A program made the position numbers and the translations under genes. From Mesorhizobium sp. M2A.F.Ca.ET.046.03.2.1 (lineage in GTDB: Bacteria; Pseudomonadota; Alphaproteobacteria; Rhizobiales; Rhizobiaceae), in contig NZ_CP034449.1 of assembly GCF_003952425.1 (NCBI RefSeq), positions 6,808,001-6,872,000 of the forward strand: DNA of 64,000 nt. The letters are read 5' to 3'. A model generated the notes under the pieces. That model did not search any database. It was not told where the DNA came from and saw nothing but the letters and a program-made list of their open reading frames with translations. Shown in pieces: positions 26,823-35,123 of the stretch (the stretch's first letter is position 1; each line of letters starts with the position of its first letter).

Positions 26823-28070
26823 ATGACGCCCAGCGAAACCGGACAGAGCGGCTTCAACATCCATTGGCGACGCAATCTCGCGGTCTGCTTCGCTGGCTCG
26901 TTCAGCACGCTCATCGCCATGACGCTGCTGCTTCCGTTCCTGCCGCTCTACGTCGAGCAGCTTGGCGCCGAAGGCCTCGCGGCGATTGTGCAGTGGTCGG
27001 GCATCGCTTATGGCGCGACCTTCTTCGCGGCCGCGCTGGTGGCGCCCTTGTGGGGCCGGCTGGGCGACCGCTACGGCCGCAAGCTGATGCTGGTGCGCGC
27101 CTCGTTCGGCATGGCGATCTGCATGTCGCTGACCGGCATGGTTGAGAGCGTGTGGCAGCTGGTGCTGCTGCGGCTGTTCATCGGCTTTGCCGGCGGCTAT
27201 TCCTCGGGCTCGACGATCCTGGTGGCGATGCAGACCCCGAAGGAGCGCTCGGGCTGGGCGCTGGGCGTGCTGGCGGCGGGCATCACCGCCGGCTCGCTGG
27301 TCGGACCGCTGCTGGGTGGCCTGCTGCCGCCGCTGATCGGCATCCGCGCGACCTTCCTGCTCTCCGGCGGCGTCATCTTCCTGGCGTTTCTGGCGACGAC
27401 TTTCCTGATCAAGGAGAATCCGCCGCCGCCCAAGCCCGCCTCGGCGGCGAAGCCGAAAAGCGGCTGGTCGCAGATCCCCGACAAACGGCCGATCGTCGCC
27501 ATGCTGGCAACGGGTATGCTGCTCGCCTTCGCCACCATGTCGATCGAGCCGATCATCACCGTCTATGTACAGCAGCTCGTCGATGACCAGAGCAAAGTGA
27601 CCATGGTCGCCGGCGTCGTCATGTCGGCGGCCGCGCTCGGCACCATCCTGTCCTCGTCCTGGCTGGGCAAGCTCGCCGACCGCGTCGGCTACTGGAACGT
27701 CGTGGTCGGCGCCCTTGCCGTCTCGGCCTTGCTGCTTATCCCGCAGGCCTTCGTCACCAATGGCTGGCAATTGATCGGCCTGCGCTTCCTGATGGGCCTG
27801 GCGCTGGGCGGATTGTTGCCCTGCATCACCAGCGTCATCCGGCACAATATCCCCGACGGGATCGGTGGCAACGTGCTTGGCCTGGCAATCTCGGCGCAAT
27901 ATGTCGGCCAAGTCGCGGGGCCGCTGTCCGGCGGCTTCGTCGGCGGGCATTTCGGCATGCGCTCGGTGCTTCTGGGCACAGCGGTGCTGATGGCGCTGGG
28001 CGCTGCCTACAACTGGATTGTCCAATCGAGGCGGGCGCGGCATATGCTGATCGAGGCCGGCGAGTCTTGA
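26823..28070 (+). CDS. MFS transporter (multidrug-efflux type)
   Basis: A 415-aa twelve-helix major facilitator. The signature loop GRLGDRYGRKLMLVRA lies between helices 2 and 3, LRLFIGFAGGYSSGS around helix 4, and a Pro/Lys-rich cytoplasmic loop (about 200-215) divides the halves. It resembles MdtG-like efflux pumps. The start ATG at 26823 avoids overlap with the divergent GntR promoter. Likely under GntR control; substrate unknown. Confidence 0.88.
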   Translation: MTPSETGQSGFNIHWRRNLAVCFAGSFSTLIAMTLLLPFLPLYVEQLGAEGLAAIVQWSGIAYGATFFAAALVAPLWGRLGDRYGRKLMLVRASFGMAICMSLTGMVESVWQLVLLRLFIGFAGGYSSGSTILVAMQTPKERSGWALGVLAAGITAGSLVGPLLGGLLPPLIGIRATFLLSGGVIFLAFLATTFLIKENPPPPKPASAAKPKSGWSQIPDKRPIVAMLATGMLLAFATMSIEPIITVYVQQLVDDQSKVTMVAGVVMSAAALGTILSSSWLGKLADRVGYWNVVVGALAVSALLLIPQAFVTNGWQLIGLRFLMGLALGGLLPCITSVIRHNIPDGIGGNVLGLAISAQYVGQVAGPLSGGFVGGHFGMRSVLLGTAVLMALGAAYNWIVQSRRARHMLIEAGES

Positions 28071-28105
28071 TGGGACTTCCGCCCAACCGCCATGGAGCAT
28101 CCAGG

Positions 28106-28480
28106 ATGAGCCTCACCGGGCAAGCATCAGACAGCGGAAGCCGCGTCCTCGTGCTGGCAGCCGGCCTCGTTGGGGCGGCGGGCGTAGCGTTGTCGGCCGC
28201 CGCCGCGCATCGCGGCGGCACCTTTACCGGCACTGCCGCCAATTTCCTCCTGATGCATGCGCCGGCTTTTCTTGCCATCGGCCTTGCCGGCGGCAACCGT
28301 TGCCTCAGGATCGCCAGCCTCGTCCTGCTCTTGGGCCTGCTGCTGTTCTGCGGCGATCTGCTTGCCCGCGACTTTCTCGGATCGCGGCTGTTCCCGATGT
28401 CGGCGCCGATCGGCGGCACGCTGCTGATCGCCGGCTGGGTGGCGATCGCCGCCTCGGCCCTGTGGCGCCCTCGGCATTAG
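28106..28480 (+). CDS. DUF423-like small membrane protein
   Basis: About 124 aa with four hydrophobic helices: LVLAAGLVGAAGVALSAAAA near the N-terminus, FLLMHAPAFLAIGLAGG, LVLLLGLLLFCGDLLARD and the C-terminal GGTLLIAGWVAIAASALW. The ordering, AAAAH after helix 1 and FxGxLL(A/Y) motif agree with the YgdD/DUF423 family of unknown function. An ATG at 28070 overlaps the MFS stop (TGATG), but ATG 28106 has a GGAG site 8 bases upstream and matches the family's N-terminus. Probably co-transcribed with the MFS gene. Confidence 0.72.
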   Translation: MSLTGQASDSGSRVLVLAAGLVGAAGVALSAAAAHRGGTFTGTAANFLLMHAPAFLAIGLAGGNRCLRIASLVLLLGLLLFCGDLLARDFLGSRLFPMSAPIGGTLLIAGWVAIAASALWRPRH

Positions 28481-28495
28481 GCTATTTTTCAGCGC

Positions 28496-28633
28496 CTATT
28501 TTCGGCCGGCTCGCCGCTTGCGCTCGCGCGCAGGCAGTTCGTCACGGCGGGTCCGCTGAGGCTGCTCGGTCCCGGGCGTGATGCCCCAATAGTTGCGGTA
28601 GATGTCCTGAAACAGATGACCAATCGGATGCAT
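28496..28633 (-). CDS. 45-aa mini-protein A (IYRN-W-G-I family)
   Basis: A short gene with a strong AAGGAGA ribosome-binding site encoding 45 residues. The first 18 (MHPIGHLFQDIYRNYWGI) are nearly identical to the product of the neighbouring gene at 28692-28835; the rest is Arg/Lys-rich (RTRRDEL, ARERKRRAGRK). No transmembrane segment or signal peptide. Its promoter-like TATATT is followed at once by a copy of the 14-bp operator found also before lacI, so it is probably repressed by that LacI regulator. Function unknown. The conserved N-terminus with divergent basic tail suggests a nucleic-acid- or partner-binding peptide, which is inference. Confidence 0.65.
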   Translation of the reverse strand: MHPIGHLFQDIYRNYWGITPGTEQPQRTRRDELPARERKRRAGRK

Positions 28634-28651
28634 GATTGCTTCTCCTTGGGT

Positions 28652-28665
28652 TTGAATCGATCCAA
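28652..28665. promoter_or_regulatory. LacI-type operator O1 (before mini-protein A gene)
   Basis: TTGAATCGATCCAA, exactly repeated at 28878-28891 (opposite orientation) and 28927-28940. It starts 18 bp upstream of the mini-protein A start and abuts a TATATT -10-like box. The 14-bp CG-centred palindrome is typical of LacI-family sites. Confidence 0.8.
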
Positions 28666-28691
28666 TATACGGGTGCGGAAAAAACTGCGGG

Positions 28692-28835
28692 TCAGCCTCG
28701 CTTGGGGTCCACGAGGAAGCGCGGCTTGCGGCGCCATGGGCTCGACCTGCCTCGCCGCTTCTCGCTGACAGCGGCCGAAGCGATGCCCCAGTCGTTGCGG
28801 TAGATGTCCTCGAACAAATAGCTCACCGGATGCAT
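28692..28835 (-). CDS. 47-aa mini-protein B (IYRN-W-G-I family, paralogue of A)
   Basis: A 47-codon gene preceded by AGGAGG. Its N-terminus MHPVSYLFEDIYRNDWGI matches mini-protein A in most positions; the tail is again basic (KRRGRSSPWRRKPRFL). The two genes are tandem on the minus strand with 58 bp between, where operator O1 lies. Upstream, operators O2 and O3 separate it from the divergent lacI gene. The conservation of coding frame, Shine-Dalgarno sequence and N-terminal motif between the two copies argues strongly that both are real genes. No homologue is recognised. Confidence 0.68.
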   Translation of the reverse strand: MHPVSYLFEDIYRNDWGIASAAVSEKRRGRSSPWRRKPRFLVDPKRG

Positions 28836-28877
28836 GGCATCCTCCTGTCGAAATCCGCTCCACCATGGAGCAGGAAC

Positions 28878-28891
28878 TTGGATCGATTCAA
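28878..28891. promoter_or_regulatory. LacI-type operator O2
   Basis: TTGGATCGATTCAA, the exact reverse complement of O1 and O3; 43 bp upstream of the mini-protein B start. Confidence 0.8.
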
Positions 28892-28926
28892 ATCATAAAC
28901 TTCTTTTGCTCGCCGTCAACCGAAAT

Positions 28927-28940
28927 TTGAATCGATCCAA
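28927..28940. promoter_or_regulatory. LacI-type operator O3 (before lacI-family gene)
   Basis: TTGAATCGATCCAA, identical to O1, centred 49 bp from O2 and 70 bp before the regulator's ATG. Consistent with autoregulation and shared control of the divergent mini-protein gene. Confidence 0.8.
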
Positions 28941-29010
28941 CAAAAATGTTAGATGACCGGCAGCAATTCAGCGGTCATGTTCGTGACGTGACCGGATTCG
29001 GAGGAACGAC

Positions 29011-30090
29011 ATGGCATCACTCCTCGAAGGCCAGGCAAGACCGATCAGGCTGGCCGACATCGCCAAGGCCGCCGGCGTCTCGCATGGCACGGCCTCCAAT
29101 GTCTTCAGCCGGCCTGAGATCGTGCGCGCCGAAGTGCGCGAACGGGTCAAGGCGGTGGCGGAGCAGATGGGCTATGCCGGTCCCGACCCGAAAGGCCGGC
29201 TGCTGCGCGCCGGCAAAGTCAACGCCATCGGCGTCGCCACCACGGAGCCCCTCTCCTACTTCTTCGACGATCCTTTCGCCCGCGTCATGATGGCTGGCAT
29301 TTCAGAAGCCTGCGACGCCACCGGCGCGGGCATCGCGCTGGTGTCGGCCGCCAACCAGGAGAAGCTTGCCTGGAACATCCAGAGCGCACTTGTCGACGGC
29401 TTCATCCTGTTCTGCATCGAAGGCGGCTCGCGCCTTGTCGACCTGACACGCGAGCGAAGGCTGCCCTTCGTGGCGCTGGAGCTCGGCTTCCAGGACGAGA
29501 CCGTCTCGGCCATCGGCGTCGACAATGTCGCGGGCGCAAGGCTCGCGGCGCGCCATCTGGCCGAGCTCGGCCATCGCCGGTTCGCGGTGCTGTCTCTGGC
29601 CTTCGCAGACAACCGCACCGGCTTCGCCACGCCGGACATCGTGCGCGGCGCGGTCTACACCGGCACACGCGACCGACTTGCCGGCTATTTCGAGGAGCTT
29701 GCCCGCTTCGGTGTCGATACCAGGAAAATCCCGGTCTACGAGACCGAGAACGACGAAAAAAGCACCAGGGCCGGCCTCGAGGCGATCTTCGCCAAGGACG
29801 AACCGCCAACCGCCATACTGGCGATGTCGGACCGCATGGCGCTGATCGCCATCGACTGGCTGAAAGCGCGGGGCCTGGACGTCCCCGGCGGCGTCTCCAT
29901 CGTCGGTTTCGACGGCGTGCCGGACGGCGCGCTGTGCACGCCCGCGCTGACCACGATCGCCCAGCCTATCACCGAGATCGGCCGCCGCGCCGCGCGCATG
30001 ATCCTCGATCATGACGGTACGGTGCGGCGCGAGACGATGGGTGTCGAACTGATCGTCAGAGCCTCGACCGGCCCGGCCCGCACAGGCTGA
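29011..30090 (+). CDS. LacI-family transcriptional regulator
   Basis: A 359-aa LacI/PurR-type regulator. The N-terminal HTH and hinge (LADIAKAAGVSHGTASNVFS, about 13-32) are followed by a periplasmic-binding-like effector domain: LLRAGKVNAIGVATTEPLSY, IGVDNVAGARLAARHLAELG, FAVLSLAFADNRTGF, PTAILAMSDRMAL, VPGGVSIVGFDGVPDGALC and LTTIAQPITEIGRRAARM. The effector is probably a sugar or nucleoside-like metabolite but cannot be told. It is preceded by GGAGG and divergent from two mini-protein genes, with three identical operators in the region. No sugar-uptake operon is adjacent, which is unusual for this family. Confidence 0.92.
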   Translation: MASLLEGQARPIRLADIAKAAGVSHGTASNVFSRPEIVRAEVRERVKAVAEQMGYAGPDPKGRLLRAGKVNAIGVATTEPLSYFFDDPFARVMMAGISEACDATGAGIALVSAANQEKLAWNIQSALVDGFILFCIEGGSRLVDLTRERRLPFVALELGFQDETVSAIGVDNVAGARLAARHLAELGHRRFAVLSLAFADNRTGFATPDIVRGAVYTGTRDRLAGYFEELARFGVDTRKIPVYETENDEKSTRAGLEAIFAKDEPPTAILAMSDRMALIAIDWLKARGLDVPGGVSIVGFDGVPDGALCTPALTTIAQPITEIGRRAARMILDHDGTVRRETMGVELIVRASTGPARTG

Positions 30091-30105
30091 GCGCTCTTGC
30101 GGCGT

Positions 30106-30157
30106 CGCGCAATTGCGAGCGGAAAACCGCTCCGCACTTCTCCTGAAATTGCTTCAG
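30106..30157. repeat. Dispersed palindromic repeat, copy 1
   Basis: CGCAATTGCGAGCGGAAAAC...TCCTGAAATTGCTTCA; a second copy at 48088-48138 shares CGCAATTGCG-A/GA-CGGAAAACCG and TCCTG-AA-TGCTT. The opgC stop codon (30154-30156) falls within it. Confidence 0.65.
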
Positions 30158-31350
30158 TATCCTCCCGCCCTTGCCGGCACCGGCTGCGCGCCGAACGGCC
30201 TGCTTGGAGCCTCCCCGCGCGCTTCCTTGGCGCGGGACGGCCCAAGACCGGCAAGCCATTCAAGGTAGAGCGCAAGCGCGAACTGCATGGCGATGCCGGC
30301 CGCGATCAGCAGCGTATCGTAAGCCGGGCCGCCCGGGTTGATCAGCTTCAGCACCTGCGCCGACATCGCAAGCAGCGTGCCGGCGATGAACACCGGCAGC
30401 GAGCGCTTGCCCAGAATGGCCAGCGGATTGTCGGGCCTGACGCGGAAGAGGTTGGAGACAGCCGGCAACGCGACGATCAGGTAGCTGATGGACAGAATGT
30501 GCAACAGCCGCGGCAGCGACAGGAAGGTCTTGTCGAAACCGCCGATCACCACCGGCAGATTGAACCAGGTGATCTGGCCCCAGAGCGGGCTGTGCACCCA
30601 GATCGCCGCGCCGACCACGTAGATGCCCGCGGCGCCAAGCAGCCACGGATTGATCGGGATTCGCCCGCCCCGCTTCACATGCAGCATGGCGGCAAGGCCG
30701 ATGTTGAAGACGAACTGCCAGGACAGCGGGTTGAGGAACCAGAGGCCAGGCTCCGGGTAGTTTGGCGGCGCGATCTGCCAGATGCCGGCGACGAGCCAGA
30801 GCAGGCCTGACACGATCAGCGCCGTCACCGGCCTATGGCTGACGAACAGCACGAAAGCCGGCGCCGCCAGAAGCAGCGCCGCATAGACCGGCAGGATGTT
30901 GTTGTAGCCGAGCTGGTGGCCGAGCGTGACGATGCCGAGCAGCACCTGCGGCGTGTTCTTCATCAAGGGCTCGATGTTTATCATGGTCAGCATTTCCGGC
31001 CGGTGCGCGAACAGCGCGGCGGCGCAAAACAGCGCGATCACCACCATCGTGATGACGATGTGAGCGATGTAGAGCACGCCGGCGCGCCGCCACATCTTCA
31101 GGGTCGCGAGCAGGCGGCCGCCCGGCTTGAACTTCGTGCCGTAGGCCAGCGCCACCGAGATGCCGGAGATCAGCACGAAGGCTTCGGCCGCGTCGGAAAA
31201 GCCGAAATTCTTGTAGGTCCAATTCTCGAAGACCGTGCCCGGAACGTGGTCGACGAAGATGGTGAGCAGCGCGAGCGCGCGCAGCACGTCGATACGTGTG
31301 TCGCGCTCTCCGATACGCTTGTCGCGTTCGTTGGAAACAGGGGTGGTCAT
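30154..31350 (-). CDS. opgC: OpgC-family acyltransferase (periplasmic glucan succinylation)
   Basis: A 398-aa polytopic membrane protein of the OpgC family (about ten helices). It has the family N-terminus RIDVLRALALLTIFVDHVPG with the conserved D-H pair (about residues 20-39), the loop NWTYKNFGFSDAAEAFVLIS, and NPLSWQFVFNIGLAAM. OpgC transfers succinyl groups onto osmoregulated periplasmic (cyclic beta-1,2) glucans. The first ATG (31350) was chosen over an upstream TTG. The gene is convergent with lacI and its stop is inside a palindromic repeat. No ndv/cgs genes are adjacent. Confidence 0.88.
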   Translation of the reverse strand: MTTPVSNERDKRIGERDTRIDVLRALALLTIFVDHVPGTVFENWTYKNFGFSDAAEAFVLISGISVALAYGTKFKPGGRLLATLKMWRRAGVLYIAHIVITMVVIALFCAAALFAHRPEMLTMINIEPLMKNTPQVLLGIVTLGHQLGYNNILPVYAALLLAAPAFVLFVSHRPVTALIVSGLLWLVAGIWQIAPPNYPEPGLWFLNPLSWQFVFNIGLAAMLHVKRGGRIPINPWLLGAAGIYVVGAAIWVHSPLWGQITWFNLPVVIGGFDKTFLSLPRLLHILSISYLIVALPAVSNLFRVRPDNPLAILGKRSLPVFIAGTLLAMSAQVLKLINPGGPAYDTLLIAAGIAMQFALALYLEWLAGLGPSRAKEARGEAPSRPFGAQPVPARAGGY

Positions 31351-31542
31351 CGACAAAAGGCCTCAAAGCTGGTTGTTCATAGCCAGCAATGCGACCCCCG
31401 GGGCGCACCGCTTCGATTCCTCCCGCGGGAGGTATATCGGCGCTGAAACGGACTGAAATGCGCCTGGTTCAATCAACTTTCGCGGAGCGCGAAAATATTC
31501 CGTTTTGAAGCCGGCAAATCAACGAATCTCTCATGGAATCAA

Positions 31543-32214
31543 ATGGATGTGAGCGTGTCCGAATATAGCGATGAAAACAGTATCCTGCACAGTGATCTTG
31601 GCTTCCGCTACCGCGTGGTGACGCCGGCAAAGTCGACCGGCAAATGCCTGTTTGTGCTGCACGGATCGGGTGTGGACGAAACGACACTCATCCCGCTTGC
31701 AAAGAAGATTGCGCCCGACGCGACGCTGGTTGCCGCGCGTGGGCGCATCCCCCAGGACGACGGCTTCCGCTGGTTCGAGCGAATCACGCCGACAAGTTTC
31801 GAACAGACCAGCATCCGCAAGGAGACCGCCGCCTACGCCGAATTCGCCCTAGAGGTATCCGAGCGCCATGGCCTCGACCCGCCGCGCGCGGCCTTCCTTG
31901 GCTATTCGAACGGCGCCAACGTCGTCTCCAGCCTGATGCTGCTCCATCCTGGCCTGGTCCGGCAGGCGGCGCTTCTGCGAGCGATGCCGGTGCTCGACAC
32001 TTCGCCGATGACCGATCTCGGCGGAACACGTGTCTTGATCATCGCCGGCGCCGCCGACCAGGCCTACGGCCCATTCGCCCCGGCGCTGGTGACGCTGTTC
32101 AGCGAACGCCGCGCCGAGGTCGACGCGCGCATCGTTGCTTCGGGCCATGAATTCGGCGCCGCCGACGCCGCGATCGCGCGGCAGTGGCTGGCAGGTCCCA
32201 TGCCGACGGCCTGA
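31543..32214 (+). CDS. Alpha/beta hydrolase (phospholipase/carboxylesterase family)
   Basis: A 223-aa serine hydrolase. The oxyanion region is LFVLHGSGVDETTL (about 36-49), the nucleophile elbow GYSNGANV (Ser about 125), the acid in AGAADQAYGPF and the histidine in ASGHEFGA near the C-terminus. The size and GxSxGA motif fit the predicted esterase group (PF02230, YpfH/MhqD-like). It has a hydroxyl-ester substrate that cannot be identified. Monocistronic, between opgC (divergent) and sthA (convergent). Confidence 0.85.
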   Translation: MDVSVSEYSDENSILHSDLGFRYRVVTPAKSTGKCLFVLHGSGVDETTLIPLAKKIAPDATLVAARGRIPQDDGFRWFERITPTSFEQTSIRKETAAYAEFALEVSERHGLDPPRAAFLGYSNGANVVSSLMLLHPGLVRQAALLRAMPVLDTSPMTDLGGTRVLIIAGAADQAYGPFAPALVTLFSERRAEVDARIVASGHEFGAADAAIARQWLAGPMPTA

Positions 32215-32280
32215 CCGCGCCGCCAGCCGGGCGATGCTGCCTTTAGACGGCAGGCGCGGCCCGTGGCGGCTCGAGGAATT

Positions 32281-33669
32281 CTACCCTCGTCCCATCCGGT
32301 TCCAGGCATCCAGGCCTGCGATCTTGTAGGCTTCCGCCAGCGTCGGATAGTTGAAGGTGTTGTTGACGAAGAAGTCGACCGTGCCACCGAGATTGATCAC
32401 CGCCTGGCCGATATGAATGAGCTCGGTGGCGCCCTCCCCGACGATGTGGGCGCCGAGCAGGCGGCGCGTCTCGACAGAGAACAACAGCTTCAGGAAACCG
32501 CTTGAGACGCCCATGATATGGCCGCGCGATGTCTCGCGAAAACGCGCCAGGCCAACCTCATAAGCATCGCCGCTCTCGCGCACCTGCTCTTCCGACAGGC
32601 CGACCGTCGAGATCTCCGGCACGGCGTAGATGCCATAGGGAAAGCTCTCCGGCGGCGGCGGCAGGTTGACGCCGAAGGCGTGCAATGCCGCCACCCGGCC
32701 CTGCTCCATCGAGGTCGAGGCAAGGCTCGGGAAGCCGATGACGTCGCCGGCCGCGTAGATGTTAGGCACGCTGGTCTGGAAGGTCTGCGGATCGACCTTG
32801 ACTCGGCCTCGGGCGTCAGCCTCGATGCCGACCGCGTCGAGGCCGAGGCTGGCGATGTTGCCGGTGCGGCCGGCGGCGTAGAGCACCATCTCGGAGCGGA
32901 TGGTGCGGCCGTCGGCGAGCGTCACCTCGGCATAGTCGGGTTTGGAGGCGATCTCCTTGACCGAACTGCCGAGCCGGATGGTCATGCCGCGGTCGCGCAT
33001 CTGGTGGATGAAATCGTCGACGATCTCGCGGTCGATGAAATCCAGGATCGAGTTGCGCGGCTCGACCAAGGTCACCGGCACGTCGAGCGCCGAAAAGATG
33101 GTGGCATATTCGACGCCGATGACGCCGGCGCCGATCACCGTCAGCGTGCGCGGCAGGTGGTGGAGTTCCAGCATCTCGTCGCTGTCGAAGATCCGCTTCC
33201 GGTCGAAGGGCACGTCGGCCGGCCGGTGCGGCCGGGTGCCGACGGCAATCAGCGCGTTGGCAAAGCCAACCTCGCTGTAATCGCCATTGTCGGCGGTCAG
33301 GCTGGCCTTGTTCGGCGTGAGGAATTTAACCGCGGCGCGCGCGCTCCTCACGGTGTTGCGCATGAACTGGTGCTGCAACACCTCGACCTCGTGGTCGAGG
33401 GTCTTGTGCAGCCGCTCGACCAGATCGCCGATCGAAATGTCCTGCTTCACCCGGTAGCCGCGGCCGTAGAAGCCGCGCTCGCGCCAGCCCGAGAGATTGA
33501 GCACGGTCTCGCGCAACGTCTTCGACGGAATGGTGCCGGTATGCACCGAGACGCCGCCCAGACGCCTGCCCCGGTCGACCACCAGGACGGACTTGCCCAG
33601 CTTGGCCGATTGCACGGCGGCGCGGCGTCCCGAAGGGCCGCTGCCGATGACCAGCATGTCGTAATCCAT
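32281..33669 (-). CDS. sthA: Soluble pyridine nucleotide transhydrogenase
   Basis: A 462-aa flavoprotein disulphide-reductase-fold enzyme that interconverts NADPH and NAD+. FAD motif DMLVIGSGPSGRRAA at the N-terminus; the position of the redox disulphide reads SVHTGTIPSKTLRE, lacking both cysteines as expected for SthA rather than lipoamide dehydrogenase. NAD-binding GAGVIGVEYATIFSAL, the FAD motif YAAGDVIGFPSLA and the dimerisation domain follow. Length is typical (about 465). Single gene, minus strand. Confidence 0.93.
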   Translation of the reverse strand: MDYDMLVIGSGPSGRRAAVQSAKLGKSVLVVDRGRRLGGVSVHTGTIPSKTLRETVLNLSGWRERGFYGRGYRVKQDISIGDLVERLHKTLDHEVEVLQHQFMRNTVRSARAAVKFLTPNKASLTADNGDYSEVGFANALIAVGTRPHRPADVPFDRKRIFDSDEMLELHHLPRTLTVIGAGVIGVEYATIFSALDVPVTLVEPRNSILDFIDREIVDDFIHQMRDRGMTIRLGSSVKEIASKPDYAEVTLADGRTIRSEMVLYAAGRTGNIASLGLDAVGIEADARGRVKVDPQTFQTSVPNIYAAGDVIGFPSLASTSMEQGRVAALHAFGVNLPPPPESFPYGIYAVPEISTVGLSEEQVRESGDAYEVGLARFRETSRGHIMGVSSGFLKLLFSVETRRLLGAHIVGEGATELIHIGQAVINLGGTVDFFVNNTFNYPTLAEAYKIAGLDAWNRMGRG

Positions 33670-33779
33670 GAACCCCTTCCCCGCATCTTGTGCGCCGCAA
33701 CAAGCTAATCCGGCGGCGGCGTCATATTCAACTGCCTATCGCGTCTGCCTACCGCGGAAACTCTGGAAGAAGCGGCCAT

Positions 33780-34398
33780 ATGAACCGTAACCCGACGGCA
33801 ACGCTTGCGTGCAATGGTGATAAGCGAGGGAACCACGGGGTGGCTGAGCTTTCATGTCCAAAAGCGATACCTTGCCTGGCACAGCGACTGGAATTCCTGT
33901 CTGACCTACAGACCCACCCGGTCTTCGTGGATCTGCGTGAAGGCCTGTTTCGTTTCATCGCGCTGCTCGTCGCCGCGATCTTCGTCTATCGCGGCGTGAA
34001 CAACGTCATCGTCGATCCGGGCCGCCTCAACGTCCTGCTGCTGACGATCTCCGAGACGCTTACCTTCATCTGGCTGCTTCTGGCGCGGCGGCCGATTGTC
34101 CGCGACTGGAGTCCTTTCACGGTATTCATTTCGCTGACGGCGGGTTTCGGCTCGGGCTTCGTCTCGCTTCAGGAGGGCGCCGCCATCATTCCGTTGTCTA
34201 TCGCGGCGCCACTGCAGTTGCTGGCCTTGTGGCTGGTGATCTGGGGCAAGATGTCGCTCGGCCGGTCCTTCGCCATCCTGCCCGCCAATCGCGGCGTCGT
34301 CACCGGCGGGGGCCTACCGCTACGTGCGGCAGCTGACGGAAGAATATCGCCACTATCTCGGGCGGGTTCGCTACAGGCTCTGTCCCGGCATTTTCTGA
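33780..34398 (+). pseudogene. Isoprenylcysteine carboxyl methyltransferase-family gene, internally deleted
   Basis: From an ATG at 33780 the frame encodes hydrophobic segments and the SAM-site approach (LGRSFAILPANRGVVTGG). It then loses the family frame: the expected GAYRYVRHP is found as GAYRYVR in another frame, immediately joined to QLTEEYRHYLGRVRYRL and a terminal CPGIF stop (34396-34398). That tail is the normal C-terminus of the family, so the HPMYxG SAM loop and a following helix have been deleted with a frameshift. Non-functional by inference. A complete relative is at 15594-16142. Confidence 0.7.
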
Positions 34399-34504
34399 GA
34401 TCACGCCGCCCGCCCGCTGGCACGTTCCTTGAATTCCGGGCCACTCTCACCATTTGAGAATGGGGCAGGCATCCTTATGCGGATGCGGCGATCGAGGAAC
34501 GGAC

Positions 34505-34975
34505 ATGAACGCACGCGTTTTGGATGGTGAGATCATTACGACCAGGTTCGAGGACACCCGCGCCTATCGCGGGGTGCGGACAAGGCGGATCTTTGCCTTC
34601 CTGCTCGACTATTTCTTCGTCGCGCTGCTGACCATTCCCTTTGCCATACTGGTGGCCATTCTCGGGCTTTTGACCTTCGGCCTCGGCTGGGCGCTGTTTT
34701 CGGTGCTGGTGCCGATGGTCGCCATCCTCTACATCTGGAATACCTTGGGCAGCCGCGACCAAGCGACAACCGGCATGAAGATCATGGGCATCCGCCTGGA
34801 GAAGCTCGACGGCAGCCGTATCGACGGCATGACGGCGGTGGTGCATTCCGTTCTGTTCTGGGCTGCCAACGTCATCGTGACGCCGCTGGTGCTGCTGGTC
34901 ACGCTGTTTTCCGACCGCAAGCGCACGCTGCACGACCTTTTGCTCGGCACCGTGGTCACCCGCACCGACATCTGA
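34505..34975 (+). CDS. RDD-family membrane protein
   Basis: A 156-aa RDD-domain protein with two to three transmembrane helices. RGVRTRRIFAFLLDYFFVAL (about 22-41) carries the Arg-Asp pattern, a Gly-rich helix follows, and the conserved QATTGMKIMGIRLEKLDG and DRKRTLHDLLLGTVV (about 138-152) are near the C-terminus. RDD proteins are of unknown role; some are implicated in Na+/H+ transport. It lies 235 nt before bpt on the same strand. Confidence 0.82.
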   Translation: MNARVLDGEIITTRFEDTRAYRGVRTRRIFAFLLDYFFVALLTIPFAILVAILGLLTFGLGWALFSVLVPMVAILYIWNTLGSRDQATTGMKIMGIRLEKLDGSRIDGMTAVVHSVLFWAANVIVTPLVLLVTLFSDRKRTLHDLLLGTVVTRTDI

Positions 34976-35123
34976 CGGTGTCCAGGGTCGCGTCCATCGA
35001 ACCGCCGCGCCGCCTGTGCCCAAATATGAACAGGCTTGGGCCGCCGCGCCCGCACAATCCTGTTGAATTTTTCGCCGGCCGGGCCAAAGGTAGGGCGATT
35101 CGCAGGAGCGTTTCCAAGATTAG

